Below are positions 55,274 to 64,000 of a stretch of DNA of 64,000 nucleotides, one piece after another; position 1 is the stretch's first letter; each line of letters starts with the position of its first letter. Source of the DNA: Natronorubrum halophilum (GTDB lineage: Archaea > Halobacteriota > Halobacteria > Halobacteriales > Natrialbaceae); assembly GCF_003670115.1 (NCBI RefSeq), contig NZ_QQTY01000003.1, forward strand, positions 372,001 through 436,000, given 5' to 3'. Both the position numbers and the translations under genes were made by a program. The notes below the pieces were generated by a model. The model was not told where the DNA came from. It searched no databases and saw only the letters and a program-made list of their open reading frames with translations.

Positions 55274-56047
55274 CTACTGGTTAGTGGGTGCCGAGGTTGC
55301 GGTTAGCGTGAGCAGATCCGCGCTGATCGCGTCCAGGATCGCGTCGGTCGTCTCGTCGATGAGCCGTTCCATGAACACCGGATCGGACTCGGTCGGATCG
55401 CCGAGCCCTCCTTCCTCCGTGAGTTCGTGGAAGTAACTGAACGGGTGCGCTTCGAACCGTCCACGCCTCGTCTGGGGGACCTTCTTCTCTTTGCGAACCC
55501 GTTCCGGGTAGTAGTGTTCGATCTGGCTGGTCTCGTACTCGCCCGCGTGGCCCCACTCCGTCCCGAACCGTTCCTCGAGTTTTTCTCTGGCGAAATCCGT
55601 CCAGTGAACGTAGAACACGTCGAGATCGTACTCCCGCTGCAGTCGGTCGATCGCCAGTTTGTGCGGTTCCCTGTTCCCGCCGTGACAGTTCACGATGAGA
55701 AGCGTGGACACGCCGTGGTGGGCGACACAGCGTCCGAGCTCGACGATCATTTGAATGTACGTTTCGGACGAGAACGTCATCGTTCCCGGGTAGTCGATGT
55801 GGTGTTCGGAGTAGCCGTAGGACAGCGTCGGTAACCCGAGCAACTCGAGGTCGTACGCCGGTGCGCGCTCGAGAATCTCGTTCGTGAGACGTTCGGCGCG
55901 AATCGAATCGACGGAAAGCGGCAGATGTGTCGAATGCTGTTCGGTGCTTCCGCACGGGAGCGCGACGATATCGACCGTCTGGAACGCGTCTTCTGTTTCT
56001 TCCCACGTTAGATTCTCTAACCAGTAGGTATCGGCTGGGTCAGCCAT
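55274..56047 (-). CDS. Creatininase-family amidohydrolase
   Basis: A 257-residue protein of the creatininase fold. Metal ligands appear in ALPCGSTEQHSTHLPLSVDS (Glu, His, Asp, residues about 32-51), the LSYGYSEHHIDYPGTMTFSS loop near 80, LLIVNCHGGNREPHKLAIDR near 118 and the second Glu in WGHAGEYETSQIEHYYPERV near 165. Members hydrolyse creatinine, cyclic amides or formamide-type bonds. It is divergent from the ABC transporter genes. TTTAATA at 56071-56077 on the minus strand is a TATA box about 27 bases from the ATG at 56047, supporting that start over one at 56116. Confidence 0.88.
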   Translation of the reverse strand: MADPADTYWLENLTWEETEDAFQTVDIVALPCGSTEQHSTHLPLSVDSIRAERLTNEILERAPAYDLELLGLPTLSYGYSEHHIDYPGTMTFSSETYIQMIVELGRCVAHHGVSTLLIVNCHGGNREPHKLAIDRLQREYDLDVFYVHWTDFAREKLEERFGTEWGHAGEYETSQIEHYYPERVRKEKKVPQTRRGRFEAHPFSYFHELTEEGGLGDPTESDPVFMERLIDETTDAILDAISADLLTLTATSAPTNQ

Positions 56048-56070
56048 GACAGGCCCTATTGATGAACAGG

Positions 56071-56077
56071 TATTAAA
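56071..56077 (-). promoter_or_regulatory. TATA box of the creatininase-family gene
   Basis: Minus-strand TTTAATA centred about 27 bases before the ATG at 56047; an almost leaderless transcript is expected. Confidence 0.45.
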
Positions 56078-56269
56078 TGCTTGGATCACTGTCAACCTGT
56101 TCGTATTTTCGTCCACTCGCGAGACTCGAGACGACAGCGCCGCCGCGTGACCGCCGGCTGCGGAATTTGAATATTTTGAGAATAACCCCCTATTTGGCCT
56201 CCGTTCCGATTCGCCTGTGGGCCGGGTACGCGTGTTTATGCAGTTCTACGACCGGCGACACCCAATAAC

Positions 56270-56277
56270 TATATATA
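56270..56277 (+). promoter_or_regulatory. TATA box of the peptide-type ABC transporter operon
   Basis: TATATATA centred about 29 bases before the ATG at 56303, so the mRNA probably starts at or just before the start codon. An ATG at 56279 lies too close to the TATA box to be used from this promoter. Confidence 0.55.
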
Positions 56278-56302
56278 CATGCAACTCACAACAGTAGTTC
56301 GT

Positions 56303-57874
56303 ATGCCAAACATTAACAGGAGAGTATTTCTGGCGACAGCGGGTGCTTCGGCATCCCTCGCGATCGCTGGATGTACGGGGACCGACAGCGGTTCGGGGGA
56401 CACCACGACGCTAAACGTCGGGCAGGCGTTGAGTCCAGTTCACTTCGACCCTATCGAACAGTTCTCGAATCCCGACGCGATCGTCGGGAACCGAATTTAC
56501 AGCTCGATTTACACGTATACGGAGGGGTACGACGTTGAGCCGGAACTGGCGACCGCCGCTCCCGAGATCGAACGGGACAACACCAGATACACGATCGAAC
56601 TGAGAGATGACGCTCAGTTCCACAACGGCGATCCGGTGACCGCCGAGGACGTCGCGTACTCGATCACGGCACCGGTGGAGGAGGGAACGCCCCTCGCGTC
56701 GCTGTTCTCGCCGATCGACACGACCGAACTCATCGACGAGAACACGATTCAAATCGACCTCGAGAACCCCTTTGCGATGTTCGAGGAGGTCTTGACCCAT
56801 CACGTTGTCCCGAAGGCGGTCCGCGAGGCGGATTCCGAGGCGTTCGGAACGAGCGAGCCGATCGGCTCCGGCCCGTTCCAGTTCGTCGATTGGGAGGAGG
56901 GGGACTACGTCGAACTCGAGCGGTGGGACGACTACTGGGGCGACGAACTGCCGGAACTGGAGCGGGTTCGATTCGAGCCGATCGGCGAGTCGACCACTCG
57001 GATCACGGAGATCGAAACGGGAGCGAAAGACGTCATCGAGACGGTGCCGCCGCAACTCTGGTCGACGGTGGAGGGGATGGACGACACGACGATCCACGAG
57101 TCGCCCAGCGTCGGGTACTTCTACGTCGCGTTCAACTGCAACGAGGGGCCGACCGCCGACGTCCGCGTTCGCGAAGCCATCGATTATACGTTCTCGATGG
57201 ATCAGGCCGTCGAACGGTACATCGAACCCGCCGGGGAGCGACAGTACAGTCCGATGCCGACGGGATTAGCCGAGGAGTGGGACATGCCTGTCGACGAATG
57301 GGCCGAGATCCCACACGACACGGATATGGATATGGCTCAGGAACTGTTCGACGAAGCCGGCGTTCCCGACGACTGGGTCGCGACGATTCTCGTTCCGCCG
57401 GACGACAATCGCGAGGAGATCGGTCTCACGATCGCCAACGGGATCCAGGAAGCGGGATACGATGCGAACGTCGAACGACTCGAGTGGGGAGCGCTGCTCG
57501 ACCGCGCGTACACCGGAAACGCGGACGATTACAACATCTACGTCCTCGGGTGGATCCGCTACGCCGATCCCGACGACTTCATGTTCAACCTGTTTCACGA
57601 AGAGGCGGAGGAGGTCAACCAGGGCGTCTTCTACCGCGACCCGGACGTTCAGGACCAGATCGCCCAGGCGAGGGAGACGGTTGACGTTGACCGCCGTCGC
57701 GAACTGTATATCGACGCGATTACCACGCTCCTCGAGGAACGGGTTCACTTGCCGTCGTACAACTACTACAACGTCTACGCGGCGAAAAACTACGTCAAGG
57801 AGTTCCAGACGCACCCGATCGGTCCCGTCAATCCGCGTCTGCTGACGTCGTACAATAATGTCTACCTCGAATAA
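56303..57874 (+). CDS. ABC transporter substrate-binding protein, family 5 (peptide/amide type)
   Basis: A 523-residue binding protein. MPNINRRVFLATAGASASLA then IAGC at the N-terminus is a Tat signal with a lipobox. The SBP_bac_5 fold follows: YTIELRDDAQFHNGDPVTAE near residue 95, SGPFQFVDWEEGDYVELERW near 190, DVRVREAIDYTFSMDQAVER near 290 and DYNIYVLGWIRYADPDDFMF near 415. It captures a small peptide, amide or related solute outside the cell and delivers it to the downstream permeases. First gene of a five-gene operon; divergent from the creatininase gene, whose product may process the same solute. Confidence 0.92.
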   Translation: MPNINRRVFLATAGASASLAIAGCTGTDSGSGDTTTLNVGQALSPVHFDPIEQFSNPDAIVGNRIYSSIYTYTEGYDVEPELATAAPEIERDNTRYTIELRDDAQFHNGDPVTAEDVAYSITAPVEEGTPLASLFSPIDTTELIDENTIQIDLENPFAMFEEVLTHHVVPKAVREADSEAFGTSEPIGSGPFQFVDWEEGDYVELERWDDYWGDELPELERVRFEPIGESTTRITEIETGAKDVIETVPPQLWSTVEGMDDTTIHESPSVGYFYVAFNCNEGPTADVRVREAIDYTFSMDQAVERYIEPAGERQYSPMPTGLAEEWDMPVDEWAEIPHDTDMDMAQELFDEAGVPDDWVATILVPPDDNREEIGLTIANGIQEAGYDANVERLEWGALLDRAYTGNADDYNIYVLGWIRYADPDDFMFNLFHEEAEEVNQGVFYRDPDVQDQIAQARETVDVDRRRELYIDAITTLLEERVHLPSYNYYNVYAAKNYVKEFQTHPIGPVNPRLLTSYNNVYLE

Positions 57875-57895
57875 GAGCTACACGCTACTCGCATC

Positions 57896-58900
57896 ATGAG
57901 TCTCATTCGCTACAGCGCTCGCCGGCTCCTGCAGTCAGTGTTCATGCTGGCTGGAATCGCCACGATCACGTTTCTTCTCGTCAACGCGATGCCCGGCGAT
58001 CCCGTTCGAATCATGCTCGGTCCCGGGACCGATCAGGCGACCATCGACGCCGTTCAGTCCAGGTACGGACTGGATCGACCGCTGTACGAACGGTATTTCA
58101 ACTACATGGCGGGCGTCGCACAAGGCGATCTCGGCAACAGCATTCACTACAACGGGGTCCCGGTCACCGAGAAGATCCTCGAACGGCTCCCGGTGACGCT
58201 CCTCCTCGTCGCCTCGAGTTTTACGCTGGCGATCAGCATGGCCGTCCCGCTCGGAGCGATCGCCGCGAAACGACAGAACAAGGCGACCGATCACGTCTCT
58301 CGCGTCATCGCCCTGGTCGGCGTCAGCACGCCCTCGTTCTGGATCGGTCTCATGCTCATCATCGTCTTCGCCTACCAGCTCGACGTCTTCCCCTCGTCCG
58401 GGTTGATCATGCCGTGGGCCAGCCCGAGCGACGTCCCGCAAGCAACGAATCGGATCGACGTCCTCGGGGCGGCGGTGTACCACCTCGTGTTACCGACGAT
58501 CACGCTCGGAACGCTCCAGACCGCGGCGATTATGCGCATTCAACGATCCTCAATGCTCGAAGTCCTCAATCGCGACTACATCACCCTCGCGCAGGCGTAC
58601 GGCGTCTCGAGTCGGACCGTGCTGCGAAAACACGCGCTCCGAAACGCACAGTTGCCGGTCGTGACGATCATCGGGATACAGTTGACGACGGCGCTCGGCG
58701 GGGCCGTACTCACGGAAACCGTCTTCAGCATCAGCGGAATGGGAACGTTGATAATTACGGCCGTGAACAGTCAAGACTATCCGCTCATCATGGGAGTCAC
58801 GCTGGTATTCGGCGTCATCTTCGTCGTCGGCGTCCTGATCACCGACCTGCTCTATGCCTACCTCGATCCGCGAATCACGTACGGTGGAGGTGAGCACTGA
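57896..58900 (+). CDS. ABC transporter permease (DppB-like)
   Basis: A 334-residue permease. A first helix (SVFMLAGIATITFLLVNAMP) is followed by GDPVRIMLGPGTDQAT and the periplasmic QSRYGLDRPLYERYFNYMAG, typical of DppB. The EAA loop is LAQAYGVSSRTVLRKHALRN near residue 235, and it ends LLYAYLDPRITYGGGEH. The stop overlaps the next permease by one base (TGATG). Confidence 0.93.
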   Translation: MSLIRYSARRLLQSVFMLAGIATITFLLVNAMPGDPVRIMLGPGTDQATIDAVQSRYGLDRPLYERYFNYMAGVAQGDLGNSIHYNGVPVTEKILERLPVTLLLVASSFTLAISMAVPLGAIAAKRQNKATDHVSRVIALVGVSTPSFWIGLMLIIVFAYQLDVFPSSGLIMPWASPSDVPQATNRIDVLGAAVYHLVLPTITLGTLQTAAIMRIQRSSMLEVLNRDYITLAQAYGVSSRTVLRKHALRNAQLPVVTIIGIQLTTALGGAVLTETVFSISGMGTLIITAVNSQDYPLIMGVTLVFGVIFVVGVLITDLLYAYLDPRITYGGGEH

Positions 58901-59883
58901 TGGCGACGCAACCGGAGACCCCGATAGACGAACAAAACGTCCCGTCGTCGAAGCGCGAGGGGGGCGAAACCATCCGGGATCTCAGCGGCTGGCGCTACAC
59001 GCTGGCGCAGGTCAAACGCGACTCGACGGCGCGCCTCGGCTGGTACATCATCGGCATCGTCACCATCGTTGCCGTCTTCGCCTACATCGATTCGCAGCTC
59101 CTGAACTACTATTTCGCGGACACGTTCTGGCACCACCCGGAGCGCGACTCCGACGTGACCGCGTTGCTTCCCCCTGTCGGGATCGAAAACAGTTACGGCT
59201 CCGGGACGTGGTCCCATCCGCTCGGGACCGACCAACGCGGGCGGGATCTGCTCGTTCGTATCGTCTACGGAACGCGGATCGCGATTCAGGTCGGCGTCGT
59301 TGCCACGGGACTCGGCGTGGTCGCGGGGACGATCATCGGCGCGATTTCCGGATACTACGGTGGCTGGATCGACGACGTCCTCCAGCGAACCGTCGAAACG
59401 GTGTACGCGATTCCGTTTCTCATCCTCGTCATCGCGATCATGTCCGCGTTCGGGCGTCACCTCTGGATCGCCATCGTCGGCGTGGGCGTGGTGACGATTC
59501 CGATCTTCGCACGGCTCATTCGATCGGAGGTGCTGAAGGTACGGGAGGAAGAGTACATCGAAGCCGCGAAAGCGATCGGCGTCAAAGACCGCCACATCCT
59601 GGCGCGACACGTCATTCCGAACAGTTTCGCGCCGGTGTTGGTACAGGGAACGCTACAGATCGGTGTAAACATTCTCATCGTCGCGGGGCTCTCGTTTCTC
59701 GGGTTCGGAGTCCAACCGCCGACGCCGTCCTGGGGACAGATCCTGGCTGATTCGCGGGGCTATATGCTCCCGAATCCGTGGTTTAGCATCTTCCCGGGGA
59801 TCGCGATCCTCGTGACCGTCATGGGGTTCAACCTCCTCGGAGACGGGCTTCGAGACGCACTCGACCCGCGAAATAACGGATAA
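58900..59883 (+). CDS. ABC transporter permease (DppC-like)
   Basis: A 327-residue permease. It has a long hydrophilic N-terminus, a helix (YIIGIVTIVAVFAYIDSQLL) near residue 50, the DppC motif SHPLGTDQRGRDLLVRIVYG near 105, the EAA loop IEAAKAIGVKDRHILARHVI near 220, and FNLLGDGLRDALDPRNNG at the end. An insertion near residues 70-95 (FADTFWHHPERDSDVTALLP) is longer than usual. It forms the channel with the DppB-like partner. Confidence 0.92.
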   Translation: MATQPETPIDEQNVPSSKREGGETIRDLSGWRYTLAQVKRDSTARLGWYIIGIVTIVAVFAYIDSQLLNYYFADTFWHHPERDSDVTALLPPVGIENSYGSGTWSHPLGTDQRGRDLLVRIVYGTRIAIQVGVVATGLGVVAGTIIGAISGYYGGWIDDVLQRTVETVYAIPFLILVIAIMSAFGRHLWIAIVGVGVVTIPIFARLIRSEVLKVREEEYIEAAKAIGVKDRHILARHVIPNSFAPVLVQGTLQIGVNILIVAGLSFLGFGVQPPTPSWGQILADSRGYMLPNPWFSIFPGIAILVTVMGFNLLGDGLRDALDPRNNG

Positions 59884-59885
59884 CT

Positions 59886-61001
59886 ATGACTCAAGATCCA
59901 CTTCTCAGCGTCCAGAACTTGACGACGCAGTTCGTCACAGACGAAGGTATCGTTCGAGCCGTCGAGGATCTCTCCTTCGACGTTCACAGGGGAGAGACCG
60001 TCGGTATCGTCGGCGAGTCGGGTGCCGGAAAGAGCGTCGCGATCCGGTCGATTATGCGGCTCATCTCGTCGCCCGGCGAAATCGTCTCCGGCACGATCAC
60101 GTACAAAGATCACGTCGTTCTCGACCGGACGCAGGGTCCCGACGGCGACGTCCGCGACGGCGAGTCGATGCTTACGGAGGCGGAGATGCGCTCGAAGATA
60201 CGGGGTCGTGAGATCGCGCTCATCTTTCAGGACCCGATGGAGAGCCTGAATCCCGTGTTTACGATCGGAAGCCAGCTCCGGGAGTTCATCGAACTCAACC
60301 GGGATCTTTCGAACGCCGCGGCGAAGCGGGAAGCCGTCCGATTGCTCCGGGAGGTCGGCATCCCGGAAGCGGAGTCGCGATACGACGAGTATCCGCACCA
60401 GTTCTCCGGCGGCATGCGACAGCGCGTCCTCATCGCGATGGCCCTGGCCTGTCAGCCGGACCTCATCGTCGCGGACGAGCCGACGACGGCGCTCGACGTG
60501 ACCGTCGAAGGGCAGATACTCGACCTGATCGAGCGGTTGAAAACGGAGTACGAGACGAGCTTTATCTGGGTCACCCACGACATGGGCGTCGTCGCCGAAA
60601 TCTGCGATCGAGTGAACGTCATGTACCTCGGCGAACTGATCGAGCAGGCCCCCGTCGACGAACTCTTCCACGAGACGAAACACCCGTACACGGAAGCGCT
60701 GCTCAGATCGATCCCGAAGCCACACGAGACGACGGGACTCTTCGAGCCGATTCGAGGAATCATGCCGGACGCGATGCACGCACCCAGCGGATGCCGGTTT
60801 CATCCGCGCTGTCCCGAGGCCCGAGAGGTCTGTACGACCGCCCATCCCACCATCAGAACGGTCGCCGACGGCCAGAAATCCGCGTGCCTGAAACACGACG
60901 TCTTCGACGCGAACTACGCCGACAGCCCGCTGCTCGAGGAGGGGGAGGACGGCGAACGGGTGCTTGCGGATCGGACGGAGTCCGTCGGGGGTGACGACTG
61001 A
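59886..61001 (+). CDS. ABC transporter ATP-binding protein (DppD-like)
   Basis: A 371-residue ATPase. Walker A is [17 protein letters not shown] near residue 40, signature [20 protein letters not shown] near 175, Walker [21 protein letters not shown], then the switch His in [14 protein letters not shown]. The Opp/Dpp C-terminal Cys motif is [20 protein letters not shown] near 300. It pairs with the following ATPase. Its stop overlaps the next gene's ATG (TGATG). Confidence 0.94.
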   Translation: MTQDPLLSVQNLTTQFVTDEGIVRAVEDLSFDVHRGETVGIVGESGAGKSVAIRSIMRLISSPGEIVSGTITYKDHVVLDRTQGPDGDVRDGESMLTEAEMRSKIRGREIALIFQDPMESLNPVFTIGSQLREFIELNRDLSNAAAKREAVRLLREVGIPEAESRYDEYPHQFSGGMRQRVLIAMALACQPDLIVADEPTTALDVTVEGQILDLIERLKTEYETSFIWVTHDMGVVAEICDRVNVMYLGELIEQAPVDELFHETKHPYTEALLRSIPKPHETTGLFEPIRGIMPDAMHAPSGCRFHPRCPEAREVCTTAHPTIRTVADGQKSACLKHDVFDANYADSPLLEEGEDGERVLADRTESVGGDD

Positions 61002-62356
61002 TGACGACGAGCGAAGCGTTCGAAACGGACAGTCCGAACCGCCGCTCCGGCGCGACTGACGAAGCAACCGCGACGGACGACGACGAGGTCCTGCTCAGGG
61101 TGAGCGGTCTGAGCAAACACTTCCCGGTCGAGAGCGGGTTGTTATCCGGGCTGAACGTCTCGTGGGACGGACCCGTTCCGTCCGTCGAGTTCGATCGAGC
61201 ATCCCTCAAGGCGGTCGACGACGTCTCGTTCGATATCCGGCGGGGAGAGACGCTCGGTCTGGTCGGCGAATCCGGCTGCGGGAAAAGTACGCTCGCTCGA
61301 ACGATCCTTCGGCTGCTCGAGCCCACGAGCGGAACGATCGAGTTCGAGGGGACCGATATCACGACGCTCGGCGGGGAGGACCTCCGGCAGCGACGGCGGG
61401 ACATGCAGATGGTGTTTCAGGACCCCCAGTCCTCGCTGAATCCGCGAATGAAGATCGGACGGATCGTCGAGGAGCCGCTGAAGACGCACGGATTGCTCGA
61501 CGGGGACGGTAGGGAGGTCAGGGCGCGGGAACTCCTCGAGCGGGTCGGACTCGACGCGGACCACTACAACCGCTACCCACACGAGTTCTCCGGCGGCCAA
61601 CGACAGCGCGTCAATCTGGCCAGAGCGCTCGCACTCGACCCCGATCTCATCATCTGTGACGAACCCGTCGCCTCGCTCGACGTCTCGATCCAGGCGCAGG
61701 TGCTGAACACGATGAAAGAGCTTCAAGCGGAGTTCGGACTCACCTACCTGTTCATCGCCCACGACCTGAGCGTGATCCGCCAGATCAGCGACCGCGTCGC
61801 CGTCATGTACCTCGGGAAGATCGTCGAGTTGGGCGACAAAGAAGAGGTGTACGAGAACCCGAAACACCCGTACACGAAGGCGCTACTCGATTCGATTCCG
61901 GTGCCGGACCCGCGGAAACGAAACGAGCGGAAGACGCTCAGCGGCGACCTTCCGAGTCCCGTGAACCCGCCCAGCGGGTGCCGATTTCGAACGCGCTGCC
62001 CCGAACTGATCGCGCCCGAGACGTACGACCTCGAGGACGCGGAGTGGGACGCGCTGCGAGAACTCGTCCGCGTGATCGATCGACAGCTAGTCGAGCCGTC
62101 GCCGCCGGCGGCGCTCAGGAGTCGATATCTGGACGGCGTGGACCTGCCCCCGGACGCCGACGAGGTCGTCGAACGGGCCCTCGAGCGCTTCGCCGACGAG
62201 GAGTCCGAGCGGGCCGCCGAACTCCTCACCGAAGCGTTCGTGACACCCAGCGTCTGTGCTCGAGAGATGCCGAGTTACGAGATCGATTCGGTCGTCGGAA
62301 CCGGTACGCACTCCGTCGCGTGTCATCGGTGCGCCGAGAACGCGCACAGCGGCTGA
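61001..62356 (+). CDS. ABC transporter ATP-binding protein (DppF-like) with C-terminal insertion
   Basis: A 451-residue ATPase. Walker A is [18 protein letters not shown] near residue 88, signature [20 protein letters not shown] near 197, Walker [21 protein letters not shown], then [14 protein letters not shown]. After the usual FRTRCPEL Cys motif an extra acidic helical segment of about 80 residues (from [20 protein letters not shown] to [14 protein letters not shown]) is inserted before [14 protein letters not shown] and the final [13 protein letters not shown]. Standard DppF proteins are about 330 residues. Function of the insertion is unknown; it could shape contacts with the partner ATPase. 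Confidence 0.92.
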   Translation: MTTSEAFETDSPNRRSGATDEATATDDDEVLLRVSGLSKHFPVESGLLSGLNVSWDGPVPSVEFDRASLKAVDDVSFDIRRGETLGLVGESGCGKSTLARTILRLLEPTSGTIEFEGTDITTLGGEDLRQRRRDMQMVFQDPQSSLNPRMKIGRIVEEPLKTHGLLDGDGREVRARELLERVGLDADHYNRYPHEFSGGQRQRVNLARALALDPDLIICDEPVASLDVSIQAQVLNTMKELQAEFGLTYLFIAHDLSVIRQISDRVAVMYLGKIVELGDKEEVYENPKHPYTKALLDSIPVPDPRKRNERKTLSGDLPSPVNPPSGCRFRTRCPELIAPETYDLEDAEWDALRELVRVIDRQLVEPSPPAALRSRYLDGVDLPPDADEVVERALERFADEESERAAELLTEAFVTPSVCAREMPSYEIDSVVGTGTHSVACHRCAENAHSG

Positions 62357-62403
62357 TCGCCGGCCGTCCCGTCCTCTCCGATTGCTGTCTCCGTTGGTCG
62401 CGA

Positions 62404-63228
62404 TCAGCGATCGACGAACGCGTCGACGACGCTCGAGAGCGTCCGGAACTCGACGTCGGAGCGCGCGCGCATGGACTCGAGCAGTCGTTCGAGGTTCGCC
62501 AGTCGGTGCGATTGTCCGCTGACCTGCGGGTGGATCGTGAGGACGAACACGCCGTCGTCGACGTGCTCGTGCATCCACTCGAACTGCGTCTGCCACTGGT
62601 CGAACACCGACCGTTCGGTGACGAACCCCTGACCGCGCCGGTAGGCGAACGGCGGAAAGTCGTCGCGCTGCCACGAGACCGGAAGTTCGACGATTTCGGT
62701 CGGGACGCCCCTGTCGAACGGCCCGTCGAGCGGCGCCTCCCAGTCGTCGTGGAGTCTGTACGGGAGGAAGTCCGATCCCATCTGACTCGAATCCCACTCG
62801 AACTCGAGGTCGCGAAGGATGGACAGCGTCCGCGGCGAGAAGTCCCACGACGGCGAGCGAAAGCCGACCGGACGGCGGCCCGTGAGGGCTTCGATGCTCT
62901 CGATCCCGCGTTCGATGTCCGCCCGTTCTTCGGCTTCGGTCTCGTAACTCGACAGCGGCCGGTGGGTCCATCCGTGGTGTTGGACCTCGTGTCCCCGCGA
63001 CCAGACCGTCTCGCAGACGTCGGGGAAACTCTCTATCGTGTGCCCCGGAACGAACCACGTCGTCTCGATATCGTGGCGGTCGAACAGGTCTAGGAGTCTC
63101 GGCGTGCCGTGATCGACGCCGAAGAGGCCTCGCGACAACTTCGTCGGACTCTCTCCCGCGTCGAAGAGGTGGAGCCACGCCGATACCGCATCGAAGTCAC
63201 AGGTGATGCAAACCGTCGATCTGGACAT
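62404..63228 (-). CDS. Polysaccharide deacetylase (NodB-fold) family protein
   Basis: A 274-residue carbohydrate-esterase-4-type protein. The catalytic Asp pair is in VCITCDFDAVSAW (about residues 6-18). TWFVPGHTIESFPDVCETVW and HEVQHHGWTHRPLSSYETEA give the metal-binding His-x4-His motif near 82, and GFRSPSWDFSPRTLSILRDL near 120 and VLTIHPQVSG near 230 complete the NodB motifs. Family members remove N-acetyl groups or, in the allantoinase branch (PuuE), open ureide rings, which would fit the surrounding amide genes. It converges on the ABC transporter operon. Confidence 0.87.
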   Translation of the reverse strand: MSRSTVCITCDFDAVSAWLHLFDAGESPTKLSRGLFGVDHGTPRLLDLFDRHDIETTWFVPGHTIESFPDVCETVWSRGHEVQHHGWTHRPLSSYETEAEERADIERGIESIEALTGRRPVGFRSPSWDFSPRTLSILRDLEFEWDSSQMGSDFLPYRLHDDWEAPLDGPFDRGVPTEIVELPVSWQRDDFPPFAYRRGQGFVTERSVFDQWQTQFEWMHEHVDDGVFVLTIHPQVSGQSHRLANLERLLESMRARSDVEFRTLSSVVDAFVDR

Positions 63229-63379
63229 ACGGAGCGTACCGGCGGCGGCAACCTAAACATTGGTATCCCGGGCGCGTGCGTGCGTCGTCCGTTGCAACCG
63301 ATCGATTGTTTTCGCCTCCTCGAAACTGAGTCGACACGACGGGTCGGGAGCCGATGACGGTTCGGTCGCGCCCTCGAGA

Positions 63380-64000
63380 TCACTCCGCGAACGTCAACAG
63401 TCGCTTCGGGTTCGTCTCGAGCATCGTCGAAATCTCCCCGTCGCCGATCCCGCGGTGGCGCATCATCGGAACGATCGTCTCTAGCACGTGGGCGTACCCC
63501 TCCCCGCCGTAGGTGCTCCTGGTCGTCTTCGTCGCGACGTCCTGGGAGAGCAGGACGTTCTCGAGGTAGCCGGCGTCGATCAGTTCGCGGATCGAATCGA
63601 CGCGCCACGAGTCCGAGGGGTACCCGTCTTCGATCGCCTCGAGATAGGCGTGCCGACCGAAGAGGTCGTACTCGAGGTACGCGCCGCGAGCCGCGACCCG
63701 TTTTTGGTACCCGAGATCCGCGTAGAGCGACCGATCGACGTGCCCGATCACGACCCGTTCGGGCGCGAGTCCTTCCTCCTCGATAATGTCCAGGATCTCC
63801 AGTCCCCACCTCGACGTCGGATAGGTGCGGTCTCTCTGGCTGTACCGGGTCTTTCCCGGCGGGTGAACCGTCAGCGGTGCGCCGGTTCGCGTCGCCGCTC
63901 GAGCGGCCGCGCGGAGCACCGTCTCCTCGTCGTCGTGGATCCGACCGCTCACGCCGATCTCGCCGATGATTCCCGCCCGAACGTCGGTGTCGTCGATCCC
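63380..64000 (-). CDS. Phosphotriesterase-family metal hydrolase (5' end beyond the window)
   Basis: A partial gene read leftward from the window edge to a stop at 63380; about 206 C-terminal residues are visible. GAPLTVHPPGKTRYSQRDRT, then RVVIGHVDRSLYADLGYQKR supply metal His residues, GAYLEYDLFGRHAYLEAIED follows, and LSQDVATKTT holds the catalytic Asp that activates water. It ends DGEISTMLETNPKRLLTFAE, typical of phosphotriesterase-like lactonases (PTE family). Members hydrolyse lactones, phosphotriesters or amides. It is adjacent to the deacetylase gene on the same strand, 151 bases apart. Confidence 0.88.
   Translation of the reverse strand, partial: GIDDTDVRAGIIGEIGVSGRIHDDEETVLRAAARAATRTGAPLTVHPPGKTRYSQRDRTYPTSRWGLEILDIIEEEGLAPERVVIGHVDRSLYADLGYQKRVAARGAYLEYDLFGRHAYLEAIEDGYPSDSWRVDSIRELIDAGYLENVLLSQDVATKTTRSTYGGEGYAHVLETIVPMMRHRGIGDGEISTMLETNPKRLLTFAE

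Noticed and set aside
54932-55306. Plus-strand frames upstream of the creatininase gene
   Set aside because: Arg/Ser-rich, overlapping the creatininase coding end, with no recognisable domain.

Overview
The window looks like chromosomal DNA from a halophilic archaeon (class Halobacteria; genus not determinable by eye). The evidence is high GC with strong G/C third-codon bias, very acidic proteins, Tat-type lipoprotein signals (RR followed by a lipobox Cys), archaeal TATA boxes about 25-30 nt before start codons (suggesting leaderless mRNAs), and archaeal NikR, TnpB and haloarchaeal-type insertion-sequence remnants. No rRNA, tRNA or CRISPR array was recognised.

Layout. (1) 0-9.3 kb: the edge of a cell-surface or glycosylation region, with a partial glycosyltransferase, two alkaline-phosphatase/sulfatase-fold proteins, a flippase-like membrane protein, a convergent pair of YdjM-type membrane proteins (one frameshifted), a DedA-like protein, an arylsulfotransferase-like protein and a CNNM/CBS protein. 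(2) 10.4-21.0 kb: a catabolic block with an IclR regulator, amidase, hydantoinase/oxoprolinase subunits HyuB and HyuA, acyl-CoA dehydrogenase, CoA-transferase and MaoC hydratase. The products of C-N bond cleavage could plausibly feed acyl-CoA chemistry. (3) 21.6-28.6 kb: a lipoprotein, a truncated methyltransferase, and a probable nickel ABC importer (permeases, fused double ATPase, binding protein) divergent from nikR. (4) 28.6-34.8 kb: a graveyard of mobile DNA holding a broken IS6-type transposase, an aminotransferase remnant, a broken DDE transposase, an internally deleted integrase and one intact solo TnpB, with an intact NhaC-type antiporter between them. (5) 34.8-38.7 kb: an NAD-dependent epimerase, a mannonate dehydratase-like enzyme and an FAD oxidoreductase, suggesting sugar-acid catabolism. 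(6) 39-44.4 kb: an unusual module of an orphan HyuA-like protein, an ImmA/IrrE-type metalloprotease, an ion-transporter-superfamily permease and an IclR regulator, in DNA of visibly lower GC. (7) 45.6-51.2 kb: the glycine cleavage system gcvT-gcvH-gcvPA-gcvPB plus a threonine/serine dehydratase. (8) 51.7-64 kb: two IclR regulators, an M20 amidohydrolase, a creatininase-family protein, a complete peptide-type ABC importer, a polysaccharide deacetylase and a partial phosphotriesterase-like protein.

The recurring theme is uptake and hydrolysis of amide, cyclic-amide or peptide-like nitrogen compounds, divided among four IclR regulators. The most interesting unexplained signals are palindromes shared between separate IclR loci (TTCCG-N5-CGGRAA and ATTACA-N10-TGTAAT), a 27-nt TATA-containing element present three times in one intergenic gap, direct repeats flanking the TATA box of the nickel operon, and the orphan HyuA/ImmA/permease/IclR module. 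All functional statements are read by eye from sequence motifs and neighbourhood; no database search was made.
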